Assembly: GCA_017547205.1 (NCBI GenBank)
Contig: JAFYQH010000030.1
Coordinates: 1-54,307 of the forward strand
DNA from: Bacteroidaceae bacterium
GTDB taxonomy: Bacteria; Bacteroidota; Bacteroidia; Bacteroidales; Bacteroidaceae
Length of the DNA: 54,307 bases
Reading direction: 5' to 3'
Positions 38,120 through 46,026 of this stretch are shown here, piece by piece (the first letter of the stretch is position 1; each line of letters begins with the position of its first letter). Under the pieces are notes generated by a model, which saw nothing but the letters and a program-made list of their open reading frames with translations, ran no database searches and was not told the DNA's origin. Position numbers and translations under genes: made by a program.

Positions 38120-38142
38120 ACCGATATAAAGGCGATTACCAT

Positions 38143-39765
38143 TTAGGTAGGACACGAGCCTACATAACAAACATCAGTAAAAAGTTGCGGAAACCTCTCA
38201 CAGCCTATAGCCAACGTATCAAAAGCGTCGCTACCATCTGTGCGGCTCTCAAGTTTATCTTCTTCAGTCTCGGCAAGTTTCTCTCCGCGCTTATCCTTAC
38301 CGCCATTGTAAACACCCGCAGTCTGTATAGATATAATCAAGTCCTCATTATTCTCGCGATTGATAAGAATACGGCGATTAGCCTTACCTACAAACATACG
38401 GTTGATAAGCAACTGCTTCTCCATATGTCGCATAGGCTTGCCTATATAGACATCATTTACATCCCAACCTTGGGCTTTGAAAGCCTCAATGATAACCCAA
38501 CGAAAGTCCTCATCATTCACTGCATAGTTACTGCCGAGAGCAGTGCTGTCATAGTAGAAAACAACCTCCTTATGCTCGTGGTCGCGGTAATACTCGCAGA
38601 AGTCGCCCACAAGTTCCACAAGTTTACGCTCATACTTAACAAAGAATGATTTGATGACACATAGGTTCTTGCCATCGGCAACCTGCCCAGCAACTAACCA
38701 GTTGATGTTAGCATTGAAGTCAAAGGCAATGCAGATAGGCTGCTTTGAAACTACATCGGCATCCATCAACGAATGAGCCTCTTTGATTTTGTCGAACTGA
38801 TACTCAAGAGAGTCAAGATAACTGAAATTAGTGGCCGAGTAATAATTGGCCTCACTCAACGAATTATAGAAGCCGTCGCGCGATATACCCACACGCTTGC
38901 ACATAACAGAGGTCTGGAAGGTAAGCGGTGGCAGGTCACGTTTCAACTGAGAGATAAAAGCATCGCCAAGAACTGCAAGATTATACAACGTAGGTGCCTC
39001 GCGATAATACACTGCGACAGAGCGCAGTTTACACAGGTCACGGTTTAGCTGTGTCAGATAAGCCTTCGTATATTCAGGAACAGGGCGACCTTCAGCCTGC
39101 AATTTCCTCACACGCTCCTTAACCTTCCATATCTCGTAAACGATGCCACGGATTAGTTCGATAGTCTCCTGGTCACACTTGTTCTGATAATCAAGGAACC
39201 AACTACCTTGTTTTGTTAAAGGCATATCACTTGTGATGAGCATACCGTGATGGTAGCTCTTATGGCCGAAATATTGTCGATTACCACGATTGGCAGGGAA
39301 TGTCTCATCTTTCAACTGTTCGTAGTCAATAAACTTTGCCTCATCAATATCCAAAGCATCAAAGCTGTGCGAGTTCGACGTACCTTGCCTATCTTGTGAA
39401 ACAATAAAACCGATAGAGCCATTATAAAAAGAGAGCACATTATCATAGTTCTCGGGTTTGAATATAGGCTCACCCCACCCCCAAGCTTTAGGAGGCTTAC
39501 GACCAATGCACCAATGAATGTTACGTTTGAATCCCCATTTCTCCCAATGAACGAGCATAGAAGGCAGTGTATTCGTAAGTGCACGCTTGGCATTTGGTGA
39601 TACAATGCCCGTAATAGATCCAGGCATACGCTGAAAGTTTCTCAAGTTCCATTCAGCATGTATCACACCTTTACCAATGGCACGACCAGCACAAAGAATA
39701 GTATCCTTTGCACCGATATACATAACTTCCTGCTGTATGTCGTTAAGGTATATTTTCTGTGCCAT
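38143..39765 (-). CDS. terL: Terminase large subunit
   Basis: This 540-residue protein is the packaging ATPase and nuclease. The ATPase domain has an arginine-type Walker A, GRAIGKG (27-33), with Gly in place of the usual Ser/Thr after the Lys, and Walker B ALDIDEAK (137-144). The nuclease domain shows CIAFDFNANI, VFYYDST and GSDAFDTLAIG, which supply the acidic cluster of the RNase H-like fold. The start overlaps the upstream gene by 23 bases. Confidence 0.9.
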   Translation of the reverse strand: MAQKIYLNDIQQEVMYIGAKDTILCAGRAIGKGVIHAEWNLRNFQRMPGSITGIVSPNAKRALTNTLPSMLVHWEKWGFKRNIHWCIGRKPPKAWGWGEPIFKPENYDNVLSFYNGSIGFIVSQDRQGTSNSHSFDALDIDEAKFIDYEQLKDETFPANRGNRQYFGHKSYHHGMLITSDMPLTKQGSWFLDYQNKCDQETIELIRGIVYEIWKVKERVRKLQAEGRPVPEYTKAYLTQLNRDLCKLRSVAVYYREAPTLYNLAVLGDAFISQLKRDLPPLTFQTSVMCKRVGISRDGFYNSLSEANYYSATNFSYLDSLEYQFDKIKEAHSLMDADVVSKQPICIAFDFNANINWLVAGQVADGKNLCVIKSFFVKYERKLVELVGDFCEYYRDHEHKEVVFYYDSTALGSNYAVNDEDFRWVIIEAFKAQGWDVNDVYIGKPMRHMEKQLLINRMFVGKANRRILINRENNEDLIISIQTAGVYNGGKDKRGEKLAETEEDKLESRTDGSDAFDTLAIGCERFPQLFTDVCYVGSCPT

Positions 39766-40372
39766 TTGTGTTTACTTTGAATATATCATCAGGATTGAAG
39801 TCCTCATCCTCAAGCTTAATTTCTTCGATATAGTCATACTCCTTGCTGTAGTGCTCGATTTTCTTCCTGATAACCTCTCGTATATTAGGGATAGGCTTAA
39901 ATCCAGCGACAGAAGGGTCGTCGGTCGGCACGAAAGCCTGCACTACAATTTTGTCATAATCAAAATTGAGTTCATCCTCTTTATCGAGCTGGGTGTATTT
40001 AGCGTACTTATCTGCTGCTGCAGCCATAGCCTTTGCATCTTTATTGATACGGGCCACCTCATAAGCCTCGTTAATCATCTCAAGGAAACGATAACGATGA
40101 TAGTCCTTAGAGGTCTTCTGAAATTCCCCAAGGAGTAGTTTCAATATGGAAAGGTCGGTATAAGCCTGGCTTTTACAGAGCTTATAATCCTGTTGAAGTT
40201 TAAGTACGATCTCTTTATCCTTGATACGAGGATGCTGCAGCCAGTAATTGTAGAGGTCGCGCAAGCGGAAGATATGCTCTTGCGTAGCGAGCGGTAGCCC
40301 GATACGTTGCATATCATTGGCATCTGCGAAAAGATGATCACGGGCCGTGTCTATAATTGCGGGGAGTGGCAT
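39743..40372 (-). CDS. Probable terminase small-subunit-type or partner protein
   Basis: 209 residues, helical N-terminus and acidic C-terminus (EEIKLEDEDFNPDDIF). The segment IVLKLQQDYKLCKSQAYTDLSIL looks like a helix-turn-helix. It lies directly before the large terminase, where a DNA-recognition subunit is expected. The neighbour at 40374 is a second candidate for that role. Confidence 0.55.
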   Translation of the reverse strand: MPLPAIIDTARDHLFADANDMQRIGLPLATQEHIFRLRDLYNYWLQHPRIKDKEIVLKLQQDYKLCKSQAYTDLSILKLLLGEFQKTSKDYHRYRFLEMINEAYEVARINKDAKAMAAAADKYAKYTQLDKEDELNFDYDKIVVQAFVPTDDPSVAGFKPIPNIREVIRKKIEHYSKEYDYIEEIKLEDEDFNPDDIFKVNTNGTENIP

Positions 40373-40373
40373 A

Positions 40374-40649
40374 TCATTCGTCTATTGTCATATCTTTAAC
40401 ATAGCTTGCCGTGAGTTGCACAGCAAGCGGAGAACCAACTTTCGCAAGCTCAAGTTCCTGCTTGCGAAGAGCCAACGCGGTAGTCGCTTTGCCTTTGTCA
40501 TACGCCTTGCGTAAAGGTGAGAGTTTATTGCTGAGTTCCTCGCGCAAGATACTCTCATCGACATCAAGCAGAGCTGCTATATCGCTCACGGGAGTTAATG
40601 CCTCTGCAAGTTCCCGGACATTTTGTATAAGTTCATCAGAGAAGTCCAT
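40374..40649 (-). CDS. Small helix-turn-helix protein, terminase small-subunit-like
   Basis: 91 residues. VSDIAALLDVDESILREEL is a helix-turn-helix, and AYDKGKATTALALRKQELEL plus AVQLTASYVKDM resemble the N-terminal part of phage small terminases. One base separates it from the 39743 gene. The two could share the DNA-recognition and assembly tasks. Confidence 0.55.
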   Translation of the reverse strand: MDFSDELIQNVRELAEALTPVSDIAALLDVDESILREELSNKLSPLRKAYDKGKATTALALRKQELELAKVGSPLAVQLTASYVKDMTIDE

Positions 40650-41112
40650 CGATTGGTAAAGATTTATCCTGCATTAAGGCAAAGCCCTGTGCAAGCTGGT
40701 TATACAGTTCAGGCGAAGATGAAATGATTCCACACTCAAAGCGATTTCCGCGCGTTTGGTTCTGCGAGGTAACAACCGCCACCTTGTAGCGATTATTACT
40801 GAGCAGAACGACCTTAGAGTGGTTTTCAGCAAGGTAAACAGACTCGAATATAGAAGTGATGAACTTATATAGATGAACTGTTTTCCTTGCCGCTTTAAGG
40901 TCGCAAAAAAGAGAGGCCGACGTGATTAAGCCCTCTTTCCGTAATCGCCAGATACGGCGCAGGAACTCTTCGGAGGTGGAGAAGGTTGAAATAACAATCT
41001 CCGAAGCCCCGATGTGTTCCAAGATGGAGGCAATCACATCGGCCAGCTGGACAGTGTTTGAGAAATAAGCCTGCACAGGCCTATTCTCAAACTGTTCCAA
41101 CTTGAAAGCCAT
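40636..41112 (-). CDS. PLD-like (HKD-fold) phage protein
   Basis: 158 residues. The fold pattern fits one half of a phospholipase D domain: IVISTFSTSEEFLRRI, then NHSKVVLLSN (HxK, His97 region) and VVTSQNQTRGNRFECGII. The Asp of the HKD signature is not in its usual place, so catalysis is doubtful. In this operon a DNA-binding or processing role in packaging is conceivable. It overlaps the next gene by 14 bases. Confidence 0.55.
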   Translation of the reverse strand: MAFKLEQFENRPVQAYFSNTVQLADVIASILEHIGASEIVISTFSTSEEFLRRIWRLRKEGLITSASLFCDLKAARKTVHLYKFITSIFESVYLAENHSKVVLLSNNRYKVAVVTSQNQTRGNRFECGIISSSPELYNQLAQGFALMQDKSLPIDGLL

Positions 41113-41116
41113 AAAG

Positions 41117-41899
41117 TCAAAGGTTTATGCCAAGTTCAGATAATTCGGCAATGGTGTCGTCGCTGATGGGCGCGCCAGCTTGCTGTATTATCCTCGCACG
41201 TTCAACAATTTTAGAACGAAGAGTGTCAGCTTTCGCTTCATAGCCCTCCTCGATGAGTTTCTTCAGTTTACCCTTACCCTCAGAGATGTACTTACGCGCG
41301 TTTCCAATCTGTGTGGCGAGTTCTGCAGGGTCCACAAAACTTGTTACACCAACTTCATTGTCAAGAACAGTAGGTGCATCTTTAGGATAATTGTTTTCCT
41401 TAAGATAGCCATCGTAAACTGCAAGTGCCTCACGGTAAGCCTTTTCCGCTTCATTAAGAAGTTTCAGTTTCTCGTAGCGGTCACAAGGTTGCAGTTTTTC
41501 CATAGCTTTCAGTTCCTCAAAGAGAGCCTTGATTTTTGCGTAACGCTCAAAGTTACCATCCCAAAGCTGCTGTATCTGCTCGGGGAGTTCATCGTGGTCG
41601 GCACGCTTACCTGCGTGTTCTGCCTCAGGTTTCTCAACCATTTTCTCGACAACAGGCATTATCTTCTTTTCCATAGCAACGACCTCATGCAGAGTCTTGC
41701 CATCATCGCGTATGCGAAGGTGTTTCTTCAGCTCGTACTCGAGTTTAGGCATCATCTTCACACCTCTACGTATGATATTCTGGTGCAGAATACGATTCCG
41801 GTTAAGTTGTAGGAGCATTGTTGCTCCCTCATCTATATTTCGCTCGCTCACAGGAGTGTCAAGCCAAGTTCTTATTTTCTCAGTAAATTTATGATCCAT
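41117..41899 (-). CDS. Coiled-coil phage protein (260 residues), unknown
   Basis: Strongly helical and charged, with long Lys/Glu-rich segments (70-180) and a C-terminus ending SDDTIAELSELGINL. No motif recognised. First gene of the group that runs into the terminase; it sits 4 bases before the PLD-like gene. Confidence 0.6.
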   Translation of the reverse strand: MDHKFTEKIRTWLDTPVSERNIDEGATMLLQLNRNRILHQNIIRRGVKMMPKLEYELKKHLRIRDDGKTLHEVVAMEKKIMPVVEKMVEKPEAEHAGKRADHDELPEQIQQLWDGNFERYAKIKALFEELKAMEKLQPCDRYEKLKLLNEAEKAYREALAVYDGYLKENNYPKDAPTVLDNEVGVTSFVDPAELATQIGNARKYISEGKGKLKKLIEEGYEAKADTLRSKIVERARIIQQAGAPISDDTIAELSELGINL

Positions 41900-41914
41900 A
41901 GTTCCTAAAATTTA

Positions 41915-41949
41915 AGGTCGGCAGCAGCCCTAAAGCAAACTGCCGACCT
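41915..41949 (-). terminator. Strong hairpin between the probable tail-tube gene and the terminase group
   Basis: A perfect 10-bp stem (AGGTCGGCAG with CTGCCGACCT) with a 15-base loop. The sequence after it on the minus strand is AT-rich but lacks a long T run. It may reduce read-through rather than stop it. Confidence 0.55.
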
Positions 41950-41970
41950 CCGTACAGACAAAAGCAGTAT

Positions 41971-42573
41971 TTATCCCTGTTCAACAAGTTCGCCAGTTGA
42001 AGCATCGATATCGCCAGCATCGGTTTTGATTATACCCTTATAGAAAGGAGCTGCACAAGTATCAGAAACCTCAATATTTAATGTTGTACCCGATGCATCG
42101 GTCTCTTTTGCGCCCGATTCCTGGGTAACCTTCACATTTGTTGTGAACTTATCGTTACCAACAACTCGGAACGAACCGTCACGTTCCTGGTAGATGAACA
42201 GTAGGTTCGATGCGTTGGCAAGACGTGCAAAGCCTGTAGCCTCCTCTCCCTTACCAGGGTGCTTGAATGTTGCCTTATTGATGAAACTCTTTGAAGGCTT
42301 ATCGCCCTGTGAATCACAAATGACATTGGATGCAGAGTCATCAAGGTCAATAACCTTAAATGTTGCGTCAGCAACAAGAATGAAATCACCTTTATAACAA
42401 GCAAGTTCACCCATCTTGACATTTTCATCACTTAACTTCGGGAGTTCCGGGTATTTGGCTATATTATCCTGCTGGATAAAGTACGCCTTGCGGCGGATAC
42501 CAGGGAGTACCGTGGTACCGTCGCAAAAACGAAGAGAATCGTATAGATTCGAAGTAGAACATTTCTCACTCAT
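41971..42573 (-). CDS. Probable major tail tube protein
   Basis: 200 residues, beta-rich and acidic. It contains TGFARLANASNLLFIYQERDGSFRVVGND and ends with a threonine-rich, Ig-like segment. Size, composition and position right after the capsid gene suggest a tail tube or decoration protein. No decisive motif is present. Confidence 0.5.
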   Translation of the reverse strand: MSEKCSTSNLYDSLRFCDGTTVLPGIRRKAYFIQQDNIAKYPELPKLSDENVKMGELACYKGDFILVADATFKVIDLDDSASNVICDSQGDKPSKSFINKATFKHPGKGEEATGFARLANASNLLFIYQERDGSFRVVGNDKFTTNVKVTQESGAKETDASGTTLNIEVSDTCAAPFYKGIIKTDAGDIDASTGELVEQG

Positions 42574-42584
42574 AGTCTCTTTCT

Positions 42585-43538
42585 TTAAGCGTTGAACAAT
42601 TTACCGACAAGCAATTTCTCAGGTGAGATAGTCTCGAACTGCACACCGAAGAACATTGTTGCGATGAACTGGAGAACAAAAGCAGAATGCTTCTCTACTG
42701 CGACGTTCTCCTCTTCACCTTTCTGGTTTACACCAACAAGCATATTGCCAGGAGTACTCAAGTGGATGAAGCCCGAGCCCTTCTTGTTAGCCATAGGAAC
42801 GAACTCGATGTTCTCAAAGCCCTCGACAATCTTTTTCTCGTATGCAGTGTTATAAGGCACAGCACCAGTTGTAGCCTTATAATCCTTCATATAGGCGCGG
42901 TGAATCAATGGGTCACAGTAAAGCTTCAGCTTTGTTTCCTCAAGCAATAATTCATTGCCCGCCTCGCAGAACTGTGTGATCAAATCAACCGCATTGGTCT
43001 CATCGATTTTCTCTGAAAACTCGAACAGGTTACCCTTGGCAACTGAGATGTTACCTTCAGTAATGTCAGAGGTTGTAATTGTGTCAAAGCCGTTGAACAG
43101 GTCAATAGTCTTGTCACCATCAGCCTTACGCACTGCACCCCACAACGCTTTGTAAAGGTTATGACCAAGGCGCCCTGCATAGTAAGACAACACCTTCTGA
43201 ACAATCTCTGTATGCTTCAGGGCCTCTCCCTTTGTTATGGCAGAGCCATAAAGCGACTGAACTACGGAGTTAGGTTTGAACTCGCGGACAACCGAGCCAA
43301 AGAAGGTGTAAAGTGTTCGACCGTTAATTTTGGTCTCGCTCTGGTCGATACGAGTGTCAGAGTATGGTCCGAACTGCATATCACCTTCCAACTGGCCGAC
43401 AGTCTCGGCATAACGGATTCCCGTTCTCAAACTCATGTGCTGAAGTGCTGGAGCCAAAGCGTGCACAGGCATCATCAACAACTCTTTGCGTAATTTCTTG
43501 GCACCCTTGGCCAAGTCATCGTGTGAAATATTAACCAT
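42585..43538 (-). CDS. Major capsid protein
   Basis: 317 residues following the prohead protease by two bases, the classic neighbour. Soluble mixed fold with RADGDKTIDLFNGFDTI-like centre, EAGNELLLEETKLKLYCDPLIHRAYMKDY (the spine/P-domain style region of HK97-type capsids) and VQFETISPEKLLVGKLFNA at the end. Assignment rests mainly on context and size, with general resemblance to capsids of Bacteroidota phages. Confidence 0.78.
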   Translation of the reverse strand: MVNISHDDLAKGAKKLRKELLMMPVHALAPALQHMSLRTGIRYAETVGQLEGDMQFGPYSDTRIDQSETKINGRTLYTFFGSVVREFKPNSVVQSLYGSAITKGEALKHTEIVQKVLSYYAGRLGHNLYKALWGAVRKADGDKTIDLFNGFDTITTSDITEGNISVAKGNLFEFSEKIDETNAVDLITQFCEAGNELLLEETKLKLYCDPLIHRAYMKDYKATTGAVPYNTAYEKKIVEGFENIEFVPMANKKGSGFIHLSTPGNMLVGVNQKGEEENVAVEKHSAFVLQFIATMFFGVQFETISPEKLLVGKLFNA

Positions 43539-43540
43539 AA

Positions 43541-44575
43541 TTAAAAAAGGTCTTTTACGCTGTTAAACATCTCCTTTGAGCGAGAAACGACATCGAAGTC
43601 CTCAGTCTCATTGGTATTTACAATCTCGGAATCCTCAGCACCAGCACCATTCTTCAGGTCCTCGATCTGAGTTTTAAGTTCAGCAATGGTACTGTCGCGG
43701 TTGGCGATAGTATCATCCTTTTCTGCGACGGAGTTCTCCAGTGAGGCAATGTGGTTCTCGACCTTCTGCATTTCATCACTAGTGATGGCAACTGCGCCCT
43801 CAGCGGTTGTGTCAAAATCCTCTTTGCCGAGAACCTTGCCCACGGAATTGAATTTCTTTTTCATTTGTGTTGAAGTATTAGAGTTATCGCCATTGTCAGT
43901 AGTTTCGGCTGCTGCCTCATTCTTCTTGCCTGTAATGGCATTGATGAAGCGTGTAACCCAAGAAGGTGTATCATCCTCAAAATTAACGTTCTCGATAGGA
44001 AGCCCCATACTGAGGAAACGGTCACGGTCAGCCATAGAAAGATTCAATTTCTTGTCATCGTTAGATATCTCATCGATAAGACCGAGTTCAAGAGCTTCGG
44101 ATGCGGTCATCCATTTACCCTGCTTGAGAACATTGAGAATTTCAGAGATAGGCTTACCACAACGGTCAGCATAGAGTTGTGCGAGTACGACATCAATTTT
44201 GTCGTTCTCTCTCTTGTTGGCCGTAAGGTCGTCGATGAGTTTCTGAATCTGGTCTGCATTGTAATTGCCCCAGGCATCAATGAAGTTAGAACACTTGTGA
44301 ACGAGGAAGAAAGAATATTTTCCCATCACGATTTTCTTTGCACCCATAGCTGCCACAGTAGCAGCTGATGCAGTAAAGCCAGAGATGTACGCAGTAACAT
44401 CGCCGTGATCCTTGAACTGTTGCATTATGTCAAGGCCGTCATCGAGCAAACCTCCAGGAGAGGAGATAAGCACATCAACAGGCTGGTTCTTGTAACGGGA
44501 CAAGACCTCACGCACATAAGTTTTGGAGCAGTTCCAGCAACCGATTGTAGTGTTAAGAATAAGATGGTAGTTCAT
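43541..44575 (-). CDS. ClpP-like prohead protease fused to a scaffold-like C-terminus
   Basis: 344 residues from the ATG at 44575; an upstream TTG two codons earlier is less likely. The protease part (1-190) shows LISSPGG, the nucleophile Ser70 in SGFTASAATVAA and His93 in FFLVHK, as in ClpP/S14 head-maturation proteases. After a polar linker (about 210-250) comes a long acidic coiled coil (to residue 320) that looks like a scaffold. Protease and scaffold in one chain would shape the procapsid and then digest the core. Confidence 0.87.
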   Translation of the reverse strand: MNYHLILNTTIGCWNCSKTYVREVLSRYKNQPVDVLISSPGGLLDDGLDIMQQFKDHGDVTAYISGFTASAATVAAMGAKKIVMGKYSFFLVHKCSNFIDAWGNYNADQIQKLIDDLTANKRENDKIDVVLAQLYADRCGKPISEILNVLKQGKWMTASEALELGLIDEISNDDKKLNLSMADRDRFLSMGLPIENVNFEDDTPSWVTRFINAITGKKNEAAAETTDNGDNSNTSTQMKKKFNSVGKVLGKEDFDTTAEGAVAITSDEMQKVENHIASLENSVAEKDDTIANRDSTIAELKTQIEDLKNGAGAEDSEIVNTNETEDFDVVSRSKEMFNSVKDLF

Positions 44576-44592
44576 TTGCAATATAGTTTATG

Positions 44593-44627
44593 CAAATGAA
44601 CGAAGTCAGGGAGATTAGTAAAAAGAC
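44593..44627 (-). promoter_or_regulatory. Phage late promoter of the protease-capsid operon
   Basis: Minus strand: GTCTTTTT (44627-44620), 19 bases, TTCATTTG (44600-44593). The -7 box has T for A in its second position, as in the tape-measure copy. The protease ATG follows 17 bases later. Confidence 0.68.
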
Positions 44628-44653
44628 CTATAATATAGCCATATAGCCCTTTA

Positions 44654-45070
44654 TTAGTCTAAAATAGGCAATAAACCGAGAGTATTGGAGTACTCGACCG
44701 TCAGTGTAGTACCAGACTTCTCCGTAACGACAGAAGGGAAATTATCCGACGTAGTCGTAATAGGATATGGGGCACGTTCAGTACCCAAGAGATACTTTTC
44801 TCCCATCACTGTTGTCAATCTATAGCACAGATGCTTATTTGTCAGCAGGAACTGCTCCTTAAGAAAAGCAGTCATCTTGATATTATATATCGTATTTTTC
44901 TTGACAATCTTACTTGTAGAGGTTGCAGATGAGAGGCCGACGGTATCCATCAGCTGAAAATTACGCCACATATTCAGGAACACTCCTTTTCCTGGTACAA
45001 CGGTTATGTCCTTGAGGAAACGAGACTCGATAAATTCCACTTTGTATATGTTCTTCAGTATAGTTGCCAT
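44654..45070 (-). CDS. Small phage protein (138 residues), unknown
   Basis: Starts MATILKNIYKVEFIESRFLKD; beta-rich and basic with no membrane helix. It stands between a small HTH-like gene and the protease operon. A structural role such as a head or tail accessory protein is a guess from position only. Confidence 0.55.
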   Translation of the reverse strand: MATILKNIYKVEFIESRFLKDITVVPGKGVFLNMWRNFQLMDTVGLSSATSTSKIVKKNTIYNIKMTAFLKEQFLLTNKHLCYRLTTVMGEKYLLGTERAPYPITTTSDNFPSVVTEKSGTTLTVEYSNTLGLLPILD

Positions 45071-45119
45071 AGTAGTTAATAGTTGTTAAATATAGTTATC
45101 AGTTCTAAAACCCGAAAAA

Positions 45120-45617
45120 TCACTCATCTTGTCGGTTTTTTTTTCGTGTAAAATTTCGCAAATCGATTCCTTTTTCAGTATAAGCTTTCCTGATACGGAA
45201 ATATTTCTGCCTGACTGTCTCGACAGAGTCAAGTGATATGCCGTGCATTTCGCACCAGGCAGCGATATGCGAATTCACCCCCTTGCCATCATCAACCATA
45301 GCAAGTTGGGCAAGTTCGTTCCACATATTCAGTCTGAACAGATCTTCGATTGACTCCGTTACAGCTTTCTTTGCACTATTGGAAAGATAGTTGTAATACT
45401 CTGCTGGTTTGGCTTTGGAATCAGGAATGCAGATGGCTGTCAATTCGCCGTTCGGATTGATTTCTACAGGAACATCTTTCGGCCTACGCTGGAGAAAAGT
45501 ACGGACAACAGCATTCACATTGGAATGCTCGGGAAACGAGACAGGTTCGCCCAAAGAGTGAACCAGCCACTCTTTTAAGTAGGGTTTCAGTTTGATGTAA
45601 ATACAGAATTTGCTCAT
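45120..45617 (-). CDS. Conserved phage protein with possible DNA-binding C-terminus
   Basis: 165 residues from the ATG at 45617 (MSKFCIYIKLKPYLKEWL); a longer frame begins at 45659 but would overlap the promoter -7 box. The C-terminal half (HIAAWCEMHGISLDSVETVRQKYFRIRKAY) looks like a helix-turn-helix with a basic tail. It could bind the TGTAG-rich DNA just upstream, which is speculation. Confidence 0.6.
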   Translation of the reverse strand: MSKFCIYIKLKPYLKEWLVHSLGEPVSFPEHSNVNAVVRTFLQRRPKDVPVEINPNGELTAICIPDSKAKPAEYYNYLSNSAKKAVTESIEDLFRLNMWNELAQLAMVDDGKGVNSHIAAWCEMHGISLDSVETVRQKYFRIRKAYTEKGIDLRNFTRKKNRQDE

Positions 45618-45635
45618 AACTATACACTTATTCCG

Positions 45636-45643
45636 CAAAATTA
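45636..45643 (-). promoter_or_regulatory. Candidate -7 element for the 45617 gene
   Basis: TAATTTTG on the minus strand, 18 bases before the ATG. No late-type GTCTTTTT or TTTG is found at the expected distance. A CTGCT/AGCAG inverted repeat (about 45663-45678) lies where an operator would. Confidence 0.4.
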
Positions 45644-45701
45644 AGCAGAAAATGAGCAAAACCTGCTAAATAAAGCAGATTTTCCACAGACATATTTAGG
45701 T

Positions 45702-45917
45702 TTCTACATTTACTACATTTACTACATTTCTATAATCTGTTGATTTACAGCATTATAAGCAAAGGTGTCAAATTCTACAAAGTAGAAAAAACAGCTATTT
45801 TGTAGAAAAAAAGGTAATGTAGTGAAATTTGTAGAACAATGTAGTAAGTATGTAGCGCTGTTTCTACAATGTAACTTCTTTATTATTAACATTGTAGAAT
45901 ATGTAGAATGTGTAGAA
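45702..45917. repeat. Array of TGTAGAA/TTCTACA repeats
   Basis: In 216 bases, TGTAGAA occurs five times on the plus strand (45801, 45830, 45893, 45902, 45911) and its complement TTCTACA three times (45702, 45773, 45862). Five further partial copies read TGTAG or CTACA (45713, 45722, 45818, 45840, 45851). The last three full copies are spaced nine bases apart. This intergenic block (45618-46026) has no supported gene. Confidence 0.75.
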
Positions 45918-45972
45918 ACAATTTTTGTCCGAAAAAAATCACTTTTGTTCAAATCACACTCAAAACAGAAAT

Positions 45973-46001
45973 AAAACAAAAGGGCGCTGTCTCCAGCACC
46001 C
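45973..46001 (-). terminator. Rho-independent terminator after the tail/baseplate gene
   Basis: GGGTGCTG and CAGCGCCC pair over 8 bp (one G-U) around a GAGA tetraloop, followed on the minus strand by TTTTGTTTT. It lies 26 bases after the stop codon of the 46027 gene. Confidence 0.85.
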
Positions 46002-46026
46002 TCTGAACGCAAATAAAAACGCATTC

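Larger units (their letters stand above)
37289..38142. other. Gene-poor, palindrome-rich region of 854 bases downstream of the terminase
   Basis: No supported gene on either strand. Palindromes include a 9-bp pair at 37922-37930/37944-37952, CCGCAT/ATGCGG at 37963-37977, a 10-bp pair at 38015-38024/38058-38067, and the terminase terminator at 38085-38119. GATTACC recurs several times near the right end. A consensus plus-strand promoter lies at 37554-37583. The region could hold a packaging site, an origin or an RNA gene; nothing decides between these. Confidence 0.6.

Noticed and set aside
45893-45917. CRISPR-like array in the TGTAGAA block
   Set aside because: Units are seven bases, irregularly spaced and in both orientations; no spacers and no cas genes.
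45722-46024. A 100-codon minus-strand frame across the TGTAGAA array
   Set aside because: It is made of the repeats and the terminator stem and contains many Phe and Cys residues; no start context.
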